From: Bimuria novae-zelandiae CBS 107.79
Taxonomy: Eukaryota > Ascomycota > Dothideomycetes > Pleosporales > Didymosphaeriaceae
NCBI GenBank assembly: GCA_010015655.1
Contig: ML976699.1
Location: forward strand, 124,001 to 188,000
Reading direction: 5' to 3'
DNA length: 64,000 bases
Part shown: positions 44,609-56,620 of the stretch, piece by piece
Position numbering within the stretch: the stretch's first letter is position 1
Layout: every line of letters starts with the position of its first letter
Program-made: the position numbers and the translations under genes
Notes under the pieces: generated by a model
Told to the model about the DNA's origin: nothing
Database searches by the model: none
What the model saw: only the letters and a program-made list of their open reading frames with translations

Positions 44609-47386
44609 ATTCCTTGCTCAACGTCGAGGCTCGCTAGTGGGTCGTCAATCCCACGGCTACATTTTCGCTCCAATGGCAACGGGCTATGTATCGACCAGAG
44701 CTGCATCGCGGGCACGTTGGGGTAAATGTGGGTGGAGGACGCGCATCTTTGCAAGATTGATCCGTAGTCTGGGGTAAATAGAGCTTGCCCCGCAAGCATC
44801 GCTTGCAGTAGACGGTAATGACGTGACTGTTGCGGAAAAGCTGTCGGTCGTGCTTGTGATGTGAGCAACAGCCAACTGTGAAGGTGTGGTAGTTGTCCCT
44901 AGATAGTACCTATGGTATCCTACCAGGCGACTGATGCGGATGGGAAGTTTTTGGTGGCAGCCAGGTACCTAGGTAGACGCAAGGTGTTCAATCGCTGCAA
45001 CCCACATGCCGCGGGCTTCAGCCTCGCTCAGCTGTCAGGCTCTCCATCGCAGTTTATTCACAGCTGGTACTGAGCCGTGTGATGCACTAGGTCTTCCCAT
45101 GGACATGCCGTAAGCTGCTGCATGTCTGCGTCCGCGCGCGCACCACATCAACGATACGGTTACCAATGCAGGAGCTCCGGGAGGCCAGCGGTTCACAAGA
45201 GCACGAGAAGCAGCGCAACGTGCAGACAATCTACAGTACGCCGTGCCTTAGCATCTGGTGCGCCCCCTCACCGAGCTGCCCATCTATGCTAAGCTGCTCA
45301 TATCACGTGCTTATTAGCGCGCCAAGCCGTTAGCGCCCCCAGAATCCCATAAGAACCCTCCGTCCGTCCACACCTCTGCTCTTCAGCTCTCTTTGCCTTT
45401 TGGTACGTGTTGCAAACAACGCAACGCACTTTCACTGCTAATCTCCTCACAGGCTTAGATCAAGTGTAGTATCTGTTCTTTTCAGTTTAATCTCTGAAAC
45501 GATCCTACGGGATCATTCAAGATTATTCCTATTTTTGACAACGGGCCTCCTCTCACTGGGCTTGCTCACAGTTGAGGCCACAGTGTCGCCAGTATACCTC
45601 GCACTACCTCTGGCCGACGCGAACTTTTCATTGAGCTGCTACAGCGCTGCTGAGCACTTGAGGAAGATGATCAATTGGAGGTGATGTGGATGGTGATGGC
45701 GCGGATCAATGGCCGATGGAGCGACAACAGTGGTGAGGCCGCACACAGGGAGTCGACACGTACGAGCAAAGATCAAGTACCGTTCGTTGCTCCTTACTAG
45801 GTAATACATACAAAATTCATTGTGTGCAAAATTTTACGCTACAGCTATACCGCTAACGCTCGTGCAGGTCGCTCGTGCAAACCGGCCAGACCTTTTGAGC
45901 ACAAGTTCCCCATGCTACAATCGCCGCTCTCACAGTTTGCGCTGTCTCCAGGCTCTACGGAGGGTGGCTGCCCATGCCCTCTCGCTCCCCAACACGTCGC
46001 GTCTCGATCCGCCCAGGCCAATGGCCCGCCATACACCCTTCACAAGATAAGGTCTGCATGGCAGATCCGAGAGACGACGCGAAGCAAGTGGTATTTTGAT
46101 GCGGAAGCGCTGGAGGAAGTCCTGGCTCCAGCGAGCCAGCAAGGCACATGCGACCCGCCCTGCCCAACTCAACAATATGGCATAAACACCACCAGCGTAC
46201 CATACCTAGCCCCTTTTCACACAACCACGGGAACCCACCGCGTCGGTACCCTTCGCACGTACGCCGCATATTCGCGCTTCACGTTTGCCTTTGTAACTAC
46301 ATGCTAACTTGTATAAAGACCTGCAGCGAGATCGCTAATAGCAGATTGTATAGTATGCTCGCGAGCGTCTATATTAATAAGCGTTGTAGAGAGATATCGC
46401 GTGTTTTGTGCAGGTGTCGCGTTTTGGTGGGGTGATCAGAAACATCGGGTGATCAGGATCGTTGTACGCTAGCTTACAGAGTCTGCGTCGAGCGGCATTA
46501 CGATGGATTCGAAGACGGGCGAAACCAACGGCCAAAAATTCGATGCGATTGAAGCTGAGTAAAAAACACTGCGCTATATCACTGTGCTTACGGGACCGAT
46601 ATTTAGGCAAAGTGAACGATGTGTTGCAATGCAACCTCATCAACGATACTTCGATAAATAAGATTCGCCAGCTTACGATTTGTGATTAGTTTTTACCAAG
46701 GTGGTTTGAACAGCTGTTCGCATGGAATTTAACAAATCCCTACTCCAGTCTGTAGGCAGTGTCGATTCCCCGTACCGACGCGTATCAACTGTTCAATACG
46801 ATCCCTCGTACCGGCGCGTATTAATCGTGTTCAATACGAGCAAGTGCGATTGTATATCCAATAGAATTTCCGGATTGCTAGCTTGCCCCACAAGAGCTGC
46901 GCGAACTCCATAGCACGGGCTGTACTTTGTGGGTCTATGCTTCTTGTTTTGTAAGAGGGACCTCCTCAACATGAGCATGTCACTCCAAGACTCCTCCACC
47001 GATCTAATAATCCGGTATCTACGACAGTGTTCGTTGCTAGTCGACTTGCACCGTGTCAGCAAGATTCGAGCGGTCGTTGTTCCATCTGAATCCAATCCTC
47101 AGAGGCTTCACGCAAGTCACAACCTAGCTTCGGATCTCCACCCTGCATATCACATAATCTAATGCGGGGAGTATTGGGATCCCCTTATACAACTCTTCGA
47201 TAGCGCTCTCGAGTCAAACCAGTTGGCGTATGCACCGTAATGAAACGTTACCGCAAAGGTCCCCACGAAGCACAAGGTGCGAATCCGGAGGAAGCAAAAG
47301 GGTATAAAGGGAGACTGCTCGCCAGTACTTACACCATCATCGCAACATTCACTCTTGGTGCGGTATTCCTGTCTCCGGTTTTCACC
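44609..47386. other. 2.8-kb stretch without a supported gene
   Basis: Overlapping open frames at 45820-46307 on both strands and others near 46400-47100 show no domain. The last 150 bases are open in frame with the next gene but lie before its likely signal-peptide start. Confidence 0.45.
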
Positions 47387-49494
47387 ATGCATCTTAATAC
47401 TTCGTCTTTGGCATTTCTTACCGTCATGGCAGGTTATGCAGCATTCCCAGCGCAAAATGCTGGCCTTGCTAACGTTCCTCCGCCTCCCAAGCCTGAACCC
47501 ATCGAGGTAATTGAGCTACCACTTCCACCTGTGGCTCCCTCCGATGATGTGGGATCGTGCACTCTGGAAATCAACTCGCGAGGTACAGGCTGCGTAGCTC
47601 GTGAGCTTGCCAACACATTTCAGTCAGGCGATTTCACCCCCGACGGAAATCATATTATTGTAACTGTGAAATTTGTGGGTGCTCCTGCATCTCCAGATCC
47701 GGCAAGCATCTACAGTGGAGACCAGGTAATCCTGGTCAAGGCTGACGGCACGACATTCCAAAATGGAGATCCATGGAAGTGTCTCAGCTGCGCTGTTCCC
47801 GAAGACCAACAGCAATCGCGCGGCCCTGGAGTTGATTATCCGCATGTATTTCGTAGTGGAGACCAGGTAATACTGGTCAAGGCTGACGGCACGACATTCC
47901 AAAATGGAGATCCATGGAAGTGTCTCAGCTGCGCTGTTCCCAAAGACCAACAGCAATCGCGCGACCCTGGAGTTGATTATCCGCATGTATTTCGTAGTGG
48001 AGACAAGGCGCTATGGGGCCACAAGTAAGTTCTATATATCGATCAGTCATGAGACTCCTATCTGATGCTGTTAGTATTCTTGATTGCAATGGACACCAGC
48101 TGGCCGACGATGATTGTACGCCCGAGGAAGCGCGTATCTATCCCATATACTGGGCAACCATCCAAGATGGCATCGAGGTAAACGGCAGTCCGCGAGAGCT
48201 ACGTCTGCATCCTGACGACCACCACCTTGGCTGGAGCTCGTTAACAGCTTATGGCGGGCAAAACACGTTTTTCGGTCGCTTAGAATTCAACGCTCATGCT
48301 ACCTCCGGAAACGTTTTGGCGCCGCGTTACGAACTCGTTGATGTGAACCTGCTCTATGATTCGAACCGTAGTCAGTATCTTACTGCTGAGGATGGCGAAC
48401 TGAGATATCATGACAATGCTATTGTTGTGGGAGAACTGCGCGGTTTCTCAGGAACGGGCGACGAGATCGTCTACATTGGTGAAACATATGAGGCTAACAA
48501 TATTGACCTCTTTGCTGTTCATGTTGTCACCGGCACAGTCCGTCGCTTGACACATCACCCCGAATACGCTGATCCCATAGCTTTTTCCGCGGACAACAAA
48601 TGGATCATCGCACTAGACACTCGGGGAACAGACCGCCAAATGTTCATGTCCGGGATGCGGCATGTCCCCCCTCTGGTCGATCTGGTCACCGTGACCGCGG
48701 CTGCCTCGACTCGCAATAACGGCAACCGGAGGTTCTTCCAGCCCATCCTGCTTGATGGATATGGAGATCGAAGGGACTATTTTGGCCAGCATATCAACAC
48801 CGAAGGCGATGGAAGCAACGGAGCCGTAAACGATCCTAATTGGAATGCACGCGCAGACCCGGCATTTTCACTCGATGGAACCAAGATTGTGTATTGGCAA
48901 GCCATCGTCACAGGGCGCGAATGCGGAGGCACAAATCCTCTCCCATGTCCTGAACCCACGACCCAAGGGCAGCGCGAGTACAGAGTAATGCTAGCAAAGC
49001 TGACAAGTCGGACACCGCAACCAGTCCCACCGGTCTTTGAGGTGCCCGATCAACTTCCCTGGGCTACACCATTTCCTCCCGGTGCACCCTTTCCAGGATT
49101 CTCTCGCGGTGTACGTGCTGGAAATTACACGCTCCGTGGACAGGTATCTGGATGTGCCCAAGTTCAGCTTCTTAGCTCGTCTGGCAATGGATCCGCCATC
49201 GTTTCTGCCTTCGGTACTGTCGGTGTAAACTATACCGACTACGCTGACGTCGAAGGGTACGTACTGAATGGTTGGGAGAAGGTCACGGTGAAGATGGGGT
49301 CGAGCGTTTGGGAAAATTTGGTGGACTGGTATTCGGACATTGAGCAAACTGGCCTTGTTACTGCGTCGAAGAAGACTAGCGACGATGGCTTTCGGTTGCG
49401 GATCAGCGCGTTGACCAATATTTTTGAAGCTAATGGAACACTCACAACGACTATAGATGGGGCTGTGTACGAGCAGCCTGCTAATAGGATGTGA
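47387..49494 (+). CDS. Secreted saponin-hydrolase-like protein with internal duplication
   Basis: It resembles fungal soyasaponin/saponin hydrolases, which cut the sugar chain from saponin aglycones. The start at 47387 is chosen because it opens a clear signal peptide (SSLAFLTVMAGYAAFPA); the frame is open further up to 47240. Exon 1 is 47387-48024 and exon 2 is 48075-49494. The 50-nt intron (GTAAGT...TTAG) restores GHNILDCNG. The product is 685 residues. Family-like stretches are PPPPKPEPIEVIELPLPPV, GDFTPDGNHIIVTVKFVGAP, PHVFRSGDKALWGHNILDC and LRLHPDDHHLGWSSLTAYGG. A beta-propeller-like pattern follows (VTGTVRRLTHHPEYADPIAF). Bases 47714-47854 are duplicated in tandem at 47855-47995, adding 47 residues. 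Substrate is inferred from family resemblance only. The duplication may or may not harm folding. Confidence 0.8.
47714..47995 (+). repeat. In-frame 141-bp tandem duplication inside the hydrolase-like gene
   Basis: Two copies (47714-47854 and 47855-47995) differ at three bases that I could see. The 47-residue unit begins SGDQVILVKADGTTFQNGDP and ends DYPHVFR. A third partial start (AGTGGAGAC) follows at 47996, which shows the original single-copy junction. Confidence 0.93.
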
Positions 49495-50272
49495 AGGGAG
49501 ATTTAGGCGTCTAGTACACACGAATCAGAAGTCCGCAAAACCCGCGTTCGGGAGTGTCACAATTACTACGTTAAAGAACATGAGTCTACTTGGAAAGGCT
49601 AGAAAATAAGAGCTGGATAACATCGTCCACTGTTACGATAGTTTAAACAGGGCGTCGTGCGAGCAGGTCCAAGGACTGTACAAGTGACACGCATTTTCTT
49701 TGCCTCTATTTCTAGCCAATTTCGGCCAACCACGGGGGGTTTCCGACGACTATTTGGTCATAGACAAACCTCTGTGTCCACAGCGATATGCGGAGTGCTA
49801 CTGCCGGAACTCGACAACAGAAATCAGCCAAACCAAGGGCTTCCTAGGTGGCTGCAGATGCTCAGGTGCAGGCCTCACTATGTGAACACACTTGTATTAT
49901 GTGACTGTAAGTCTTTTGTGTGAACATACTCTCTTCGACTCTTCTTTAAGATCCAAACTTGATGGTGATAATCAAAGAATGTTTCTGGATCAACGCAAAG
50001 TCACTCAATGTATCGATAGCAAGCAAATATTAGACCACGCGTCTCTGCGAGGTTTGCAAAGTCGAATCGAAAGTATACCGGCATGCTGCTCGACGTGTGT
50101 GCTTTGCGTCGGTCGCAGCAGCGAGACCCTTGGTGAGTCCTGCCACAAGTTTCTGCGAAGAAGAAAAATCTTCCTACAAGGGGGGATTGGTACAGGCGAG
50201 TAGCAGCTTATCACGCCGCATGCTCTATCCAGTAGTGCTTCTCAACCTTTTCACACTTCAGATTCCTTGGTC

Positions 50273-50575
50273 ATGTTTCGTAGCGGTGTCGACGTGGGGT
50301 CGCGCATTCAGGATGCCTTGTCGTCCGTCCCTCCGAAGCTCGGAATCCTTCAGCGCTACATTGCCCTCTCCGGAAGCACGGAGGCACTCCAGCTGGCGGT
50401 GAGGCACAACTTCGATCGACACCGCACACGAAGCACTTCCTCAACATCAACGTCGACATGCCGAAACCGGGTGCGGAGTTGTTTCGGGCTCGAGGAAACG
50501 ATGTCATTGTGCGCTACTCACCGCCAACCCAACCACCGAACTCAAGCGCCAGTTAGAGAAAATGTCTCCTGACGA
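50273..50575 (+). pseudogene. Gene fragment, frameshifted, unrecognised
   Basis: From ATG 50273 the frame reads SGVDVGSRIQDALSSVPPKL, then GILQRYIALSGSTEALQLAV. Protein-like sequence then continues in another frame as KHFLNINVDMPKPGAELFRA and RGNDVIVRYSPPTQPP until a stop near 50552. A 35-nt gap between donor-like and acceptor-like bases is too short for a normal intron, so a frameshift is more likely. The family is unknown; it may equally be chance. Confidence 0.25.
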
Positions 50576-52822
50576 TCGACGCCATCACCAGCGAGAGTGC
50601 AATTCCTTCCGAGGATCTACCCTGTGGAACGTAAGTCCGACCCGATCTGCAAGTGTAGCCGCTTGTAAGACCGTTATGGCGTCCGGCAGTTTCGTCCTAA
50701 GACCTGTCATTTGTTAGATTTGAGGTGCTCTGTTACAGTGACAGTTGGGATCGCCGTGGGGTAGATCGTATTGTGTAGACTAGCGCGAATCGGCGGCAGT
50801 AGCGGTGAAAGCCTCAGCCTTTTCTTCGAATAGGCAAATAGTAGGCCGCGCCCAAAATTCCGTAGTCCTGTTTGTTAAAAAATTTGTGCGTGGAGCCCAA
50901 TGATACCTATGGTATGGACGAACGACGGGGATGCTGTGGTGTCCGAGGTGCAAAACTTGGAAGTTGGTTTTTATTTTGAAGAGCAAGGGTCTCCCTGGTT
51001 GCTGACTGTTCCACGTAGTTCGGAAAAACGTTCTTGGCTAAACTCATGGTACGAGAAGTGGGGCGGGAACACCGCTTACACGTGACCGTTCACTCAGGCA
51101 CCCGTAATACGACTGATAACGGTGTTGCCATGTGGAAAGGTCAGTGCGTCCACGGTGGCGACTTTCACGAGAGGACGAAGGAATATTGCTGAGGAGGTGT
51201 TGTGGCTTGCTGAGCTGATATTGGGCGACCTGAACTTCAGATCTAGGCCAGCCGCGAACACATCTCCAGCATCGTGTTCTTTAAAAGGACCTTGATCGCA
51301 CGAGCTGAAAGCGAGAGAGTCAGGCTTAAAATGAATCTGAAGGAAAGGTTCATCTCCCAAGCTATTAGATTCCATGTTCGAAACGGGGTTGATTGCATTA
51401 TCCGATCAGTCCACACCGAACATGCAGGGACGAAGGATCACAGGTGACACAGTGATTAAGTTCTGACCGCAGGACCCTCGGATCCGGATGCCGGAACGCG
51501 CTTCACACGGTAAGAATACGCTTGAAGAATCCACGTGCGGAGAATCGCCCCCTCGCACCCAGGCGGTGACTTTGGTAAGCTGGTCCAAGAGGTGTGGTAG
51601 TGTGAGCGACACCGATCGTCGATACATGGCGCCTACAGAGCCCCTGTGGATCCAGTCTTGGATATGTTGGTAAGAAGATGTGAAGCAGCGGCTATGGAAA
51701 GTCGCGAAACAGGTATGGATAGAAGAGTAAGAGTGGTTGGCTGGTTTGGCCAACCATGCCGCGGAATCTGGTAGAACTCGTGAGGTCAGGTCGCAACGGG
51801 ATTGCTATCTGTCGGCCATGGCAGGCGTTCTTTCGCATTCTCCAGCTGATGGCATTGTAATCATTACGGAACACTAAATTCGTGATGGTGTATAGGAAGA
51901 TTATCTTGTCTGAAACATTTCCGTTGCACCGCACCAGGCGTGGGAATGTGATTCGAAAAATGGCACCGGAGGAGGGAGCCGCCTTGAACCAGTGTTCACG
52001 CTGTGCCCGCCGTCAGGCTGGTTCGGGCAACTGACAGCCAGCCGCGAGCAACTGAAGCGAGCGAAAAAAGTACTGTGACCAAGCCAAGGCCTGGGGAAGT
52101 GAGGCTGGGAGAGAATGGTGTATTGGTGGTGTCCTGAAGGTCGCTTGCCCCGCCGCCGGCGCGCGGCCTATTTCGCCGAACTCGACACTGATGGCATCAC
52201 GTCTTGCACTCTGCTTGCTCAATTACTGTACACCCGCGGCAGCCCCTGCTCGGCGATCGCCATCGTCTGCATTAACGGCCGCCTGCACTGTAGCACCGGG
52301 GGCATTCTGTAGCCAGTGGCCTGCATGCGACCCTGGTGGAGATGCAGGGATAACCGTAAAGGCTGCATATGACCCATCACCAGCCTTCTCAGCACACCAT
52401 TCGGACGACCCTCAGCCGTCATGTGTCGAGCCAATACCCACGCGGGCTGTCATTCATTCCTCTTTCGCTTGCGATCTTTCTCTACGCGGCCACGCTGAAC
52501 TAAGCTTTCCGCCGACTTCCGCTAATGTAGTAGCTGCAGCATGCAGAGTGCATGAGCCGCTGATAATCCTACCTCCGTTGTGTATATAACTACTGCATGT
52601 ATCTCCCCGTAGAATCTTGCTGATGCTCTGAACTGGGACATCGGATGAGAATTGATTATCTTCTCAGTCTCCTCGCCACCTCTTCTTGTTAGGCAAACGC
52701 CAACAGGCACCACCATCGATTGTCTCAGATTCGACTCATCACCCCCCGTCTACTATCACTCCGCTGCGCCTCGCTGATCTCTACACGCGGCTCTTCGGAA
52801 GGACGTAACCAAAAGTCACGCA

Positions 52823-52828
52823 TATAAA
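52823..52828 (+). promoter_or_regulatory. TATA box upstream of the disordered hypothetical protein
   Basis: TATAAA lies 81 bp upstream of the start codon at 52909, in a region without other genes. Confidence 0.45.
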
Positions 52829-52908
52829 CTACGCGTGTACCCCTAGGGCGCCATTCCATCCTGCTCTGCTCCTCGGTCTACCCAGGTCCCAAAGAGTTGC
52901 TGCCTTCC

Positions 52909-53595
52909 ATGCCGTCGTATCTCAGGAGCATTTCGAACTCGAGGTCTTACTCCTTCCCACCATGCATCGACAGCCTTGACTATTCCTCCCAGTCTGAGAG
53001 TGAACTTCCCGACATCGATGAGGAGCCTTTCGCGCACTTCCTCACTCCTCTCGCAGAAGGAGACGACCCCTACGACCCAATGTCTATGAGTGCCGGCATC
53101 TTCGCCCCGGATGGCCCTCGCACATCTAAAGCATCCAAGTTCAAGTCCAACGTAGCCAACAAATGGGCCCGCTACGTCAAGGGCAGCCACACCCAACTGC
53201 ACAGTCGCTACCACGCCCCGCAGCTCGAAAGCCTGGACGAAGAAGACGAGTCCTTCATGCAACTGGAAGACGTCCGTCTCAACGACACACCACACGTAGT
53301 GACACAGATCACGTCGCCCAGGATCACCATCACCGAGCCCACGCGCGGCCGCGCACAGGAACTCCTCACACGGCGCAACCGCCGACGGTACTCGCGCACT
53401 CTTTCCGGCCATCGCCACTCATGGAGGGAGCCTAGCCCGGAGCTATTCACGGTAGCCGAGTCCGAATCAGAAGAAGACGACATCCTGGTGCTTCGTCGCT
53501 CGAAAATGAAGAAGAGCAAGGAGACCAGCACCGAGCGGCGCCGCTCCTCACGCTCACGCGTCCGGGGCGACCTTTCTGAAAAGTCGAGATTGTAA
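52909..53595 (+). CDS. Hypothetical disordered charged protein
   Basis: A single-exon frame of 229 codons starts at MPSYLRSISNSRSYSF. The frame is open 12 bases further upstream, but without an ATG. No catalytic domain is visible. The protein is Ser-rich at the N-terminus, acidic around residues 25-45 (SESELPDIDEEPFAHFLTPL), and has a modestly structured centre (SKFKSNVANKWARYVKGSH, ESFMQLEDVRLNDTPHVV). It ends in a long Arg/Ser/Glu-rich tail (RRRYSRTLSGHRHSW, RSKMKKSKETSTERRRSSRS) that could be a nuclear-localisation or RNA-binding region. Codon use is C-rich like the confident genes in this window, and there is a TATA box upstream, so I consider it real. Function is unknown. Confidence 0.65.
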   Translation: MPSYLRSISNSRSYSFPPCIDSLDYSSQSESELPDIDEEPFAHFLTPLAEGDDPYDPMSMSAGIFAPDGPRTSKASKFKSNVANKWARYVKGSHTQLHSRYHAPQLESLDEEDESFMQLEDVRLNDTPHVVTQITSPRITITEPTRGRAQELLTRRNRRRYSRTLSGHRHSWREPSPELFTVAESESEEDDILVLRRSKMKKSKETSTERRRSSRSRVRGDLSEKSRL

Positions 53596-55381
53596 TTTCT
53601 TCACGAGGCGCGCACATAAGGGTGGAAGAACGTTACACAAGACGGGAAACTGGAGTCACACAAGGGATATCATTTTGCATTGGGCGGTGTTCAGGTGTAG
53701 CATATCGAGCATTTCACGGCGTTGGTGGCGGCTTTCGCATCGCATATTTTGAGCATTTTAGGTGGTTTGGTGTTTTTTGTTGCCTGGCTGGCTTGTTGAG
53801 TTTGCACACGTGCATTGCATTGGGCGGCGTTGGGGCGTGAAGCATTTACACTGCATTGTTCGCATTGATCGATCAACTACATATTATGTACCTAGGTATT
53901 CGCCTCGTGCGAAAATGGCATGCCATTCGCTCATCATACTTCTCTTCCTCCCTTCCCTTAGTACGATTCGCACATGCACCTATTCCGTGGCCTTTGGCCT
54001 AATCAAAGGCTCACCGCAATTACCCACGCCTCACCGCGCGTCTTCCACAACCTTCCCCGTGACCCGGTCGCGCAACACCAACACTAGTCCCCGCTTAGCC
54101 TCGTCGCGCTAATGCCACTGCAGGACATGGCTCCCTGCATCGTGACCTCACCGTGCTCAACACGCCGAAGAAGCGCCTTGCACTTCATCCAACGACACGC
54201 TTCGGACACAGTGAGACCGCGTTTGCCGCGTGCGCGACGTGTTACCGTCGGGCTACCTGCGACGGCGTAGAGTTCCGAGATGATCTTATAAACGCATATA
54301 TACTCCAGTGGGGGTTTCGAAAGACGAGAAGATGAGAGAGCGTGGAGGGCGTGGGGGGCGGGGCATGGAGAACGCTGTGCGGTGGATAAACAGAGTGGGA
54401 ACGTGGAAATGGGTGTTGAGCAGTGGGTTTGTTCTGTGCTATTCTATTTGCGCAAATCTGTGTGGTGAGAGGTGTTCAAGCAGTATATGGAACCGGATCG
54501 AAGCAGCGAATAGCTTGAGAACTTCTCGAGCAAGGCATGCTCTCGCGTGCGAGTAGACAGTTCGATTTTCAGGACCTCCACCACCTATCTTGTACGCATT
54601 ACTTCAAAGACCAGCCTATGGAGTAAAGTACCTCCCAGCACTGCGGGGTACCTTATCCATCCACGACCAGGCGGCTCCAAGGCATCCCACCATGTACACT
54701 GCAAAACCCAAGCAAGCAACGATCCCCCCAAAGTTTCCACTCTGGTACAACAATCTTCAACCGCCAAATCAAACCTTCCACGTCTATCTCCTCCTTGAGG
54801 CTCCTGCAAAGCGACATCACTGTGCACGGTACGAAGGATTCACCCCCATGTTCTTGCAGGGCGCCCTGCATATGTCACATCGGACTCGTGCATAGAGCCC
54901 GAGATCGACGATTTGCACCCGACGTACCAGATAGGTAGGAGTTGGTGAGGCTGTGATGGAAGTGGGGCCGATGTGCGATGATGGAATGTGTTGGCTGCTG
55001 CTGGCTGGTTATCCGCGGTACTCGTATACTTTAAAGGTAAGACTCAACCACAAAGCCCCGGTTAATGGCCAGTGCGTTGCCCCACGACGAGCAATACAAG
55101 GGTCGACTTTCAACTTTACGCGAGAGCGTGGGTTGGTACCCGGGGGTTTCTCGGTTGTGTTGCTGTGTCTGAGGTAGGAGAGCTGGGGGAGGTGGGTACG
55201 TCCAGTGAAGGTACTTTGATTAAGTTGTGTGATCGTAGATCGGCGGAGCCATCGCACAAGAATTTCGCAGTCTGATTTGCGGTATTCATGCCCGAACGGA
55301 AAACCGCGTCTCTCTGGCGAAGACGACATCGACTCCTTTGCGGCACAGTCACTAGTATTCTAAATAGCGATCGAGCAATGA
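53596..55381. other. 1.8-kb stretch without a supported gene
   Basis: Open frames on both strands around 54547-55352 overlap each other and have no domain. The right end is the 3' flank of the RNA cyclase gene. Confidence 0.45.
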
Positions 55382-56620
55382 TCAGTTGCCAGCAACTCGA
55401 AGCTTCTCCAGGTCTCTTGCTAAAGCTTTGTCCGTGGAAAGTTCATCTGCATGCCCCTCGTCACCAGTCTGTCCAGCCCCGAAACCAATTCCCTTGCATC
55501 CTCCCTCATCATCGAACGCAACATCAATGACTTCTTTCGCGACCCAGTGCGCCGTCTTCGCATGCAAGCTTGGTTCCACGAGTGCAGCCTTTCTTTTGCC
55601 CCCGTATACACTGCTCTTTCCGACAGCGAGCGCCTGAAACACCACGAGCTGATCGCGCATATGTTCATCCACGCACGCGCCCTGTTCGATCTCTTCGATA
55701 AGGTCGCTGGAAACCTTCCTGACAATGCTTGAAATCACGGCATCCGTCTTCCCCGCTCTCACACCACGGTCGTACAGCCAATCGCGTCCAAGCTTGATCC
55801 CCGTTGTCGTGGTAGCAACGAGGAGGAGGTAGTACCGCTTCTCGTGCTTTGAGTCCTCGAACGAGACTTCAATCTCCGGCTCTCTAGCCCCGAAGATATT
55901 GGCCTCCCGTTGCGCAAAAACGACATCCAGCTCGTCTCGAAAATGGGCTTCTGCGTCCCGTGGGGCTATTATTGTCGCCCTGACGCTCTTGATTTCTCCA
56001 CGTTCGACGAGCTGGAAAGCCGGAAGTGGCTTTCGCAGCGGCTTGATGGTATATGTCATGCTTCCCAGCCCGGAGCTACCCTGAGACCAGCCCCTGGCGT
56101 GGATTTGGGTTTCAATGGGTGGGATGCCGATTAGGGAGAACATTGGCATCAGGACCTGCTCGACGTAATCGCAGCTCGGTGAGTTACTCACGTTGGTTCC
56201 GCCTGTGATCTTTACTCTCACTTTCTTGATCTCCTCTCCTTCGTTACTGCCAATGTTTGCAAAGAGCATGAAGGGCAGCACGGCTTGCAGTACAAGGTTC
56301 ACACTTCCAGGTGTGTTCTGCTTGATGGACACGTCACCGCCGTTTCGCCATTCGAGTCTGCTTATACCTCCTTTTCCAGGTGCAAACGTGATTTCCTTGC
56401 TCTTCAAGCCGACGCCGGACAAACGTGCGTTGGAGGCTGCGCCCAGCCATTGTACGGAGGTGAGATGCTGGGCTTTGAGACCGCCGCCGCCGGAGCGTTT
56501 GCCGCGGATATCGGTGATAGTTATTGGTGTGGATGTCAGTGCTGAGAGGCAGGTTGCGAGACGGAGCAGTTGACCCCCGCCTTCGAGGGTGGTGCCTTGG
56601 AGGTGGATAGGTTTTGCCAT
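55382..56620 (-). CDS. RNA 3'-terminal phosphate cyclase
   Basis: The enzyme converts RNA 3'-phosphate ends to 2',3'-cyclic phosphates with ATP, through a covalent His-AMP. It is a single-exon gene of 412 codons, slightly longer than the usual 340-370. The N-terminus LEGGGQLLRLATCLSALTS and TDIRGKRSGGGGLKAQHL are typical of the RtcA/Rcl1 superfamily. The C-terminal SLHAKTAHWVAKEVIDVAF carries the His that is adenylylated in RtcA and missing in Rcl1, so I call it the cyclase, not the rRNA-processing paralogue. The family signature with three glycines (usually GxPxGGG) reads ARGWSQGSSGLGSM, a clear deviation. The ATG is in ATTCATGG context. It is transcribed divergently from the ABC transporter, sharing a 0.7-kb spacer. 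Confidence 0.88.
   Translation of the reverse strand: MAKPIHLQGTTLEGGGQLLRLATCLSALTSTPITITDIRGKRSGGGGLKAQHLTSVQWLGAASNARLSGVGLKSKEITFAPGKGGISRLEWRNGGDVSIKQNTPGSVNLVLQAVLPFMLFANIGSNEGEEIKKVRVKITGGTNVSNSPSCDYVEQVLMPMFSLIGIPPIETQIHARGWSQGSSGLGSMTYTIKPLRKPLPAFQLVERGEIKSVRATIIAPRDAEAHFRDELDVVFAQREANIFGAREPEIEVSFEDSKHEKRYYLLLVATTTTGIKLGRDWLYDRGVRAGKTDAVISSIVRKVSSDLIEEIEQGACVDEHMRDQLVVFQALAVGKSSVYGGKRKAALVEPSLHAKTAHWVAKEVIDVAFDDEGGCKGIGFGAGQTGDEGHADELSTDKALARDLEKLRVAGN

Larger units (their letters stand above)
49495..52908. other. 3.4-kb gene-poor stretch
   Basis: Apart from the fragment at 50273-50575 I see only short frames without domains. A TATAAA near the end (52823) serves the next gene. Confidence 0.45.

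Noticed and set aside
44900..44920. Recurring TACCTATGGTA palindrome-like words (also near 1651 and 50903)
   Set aside because: Only short matches with no shared flanks; too little to claim a site or repeat.
45820..46307. 161-codon plus frame with overlapping minus frames
   Set aside because: Several frames are open on both strands over the same bases and none has a domain; consistent with chance in GC-balanced DNA.
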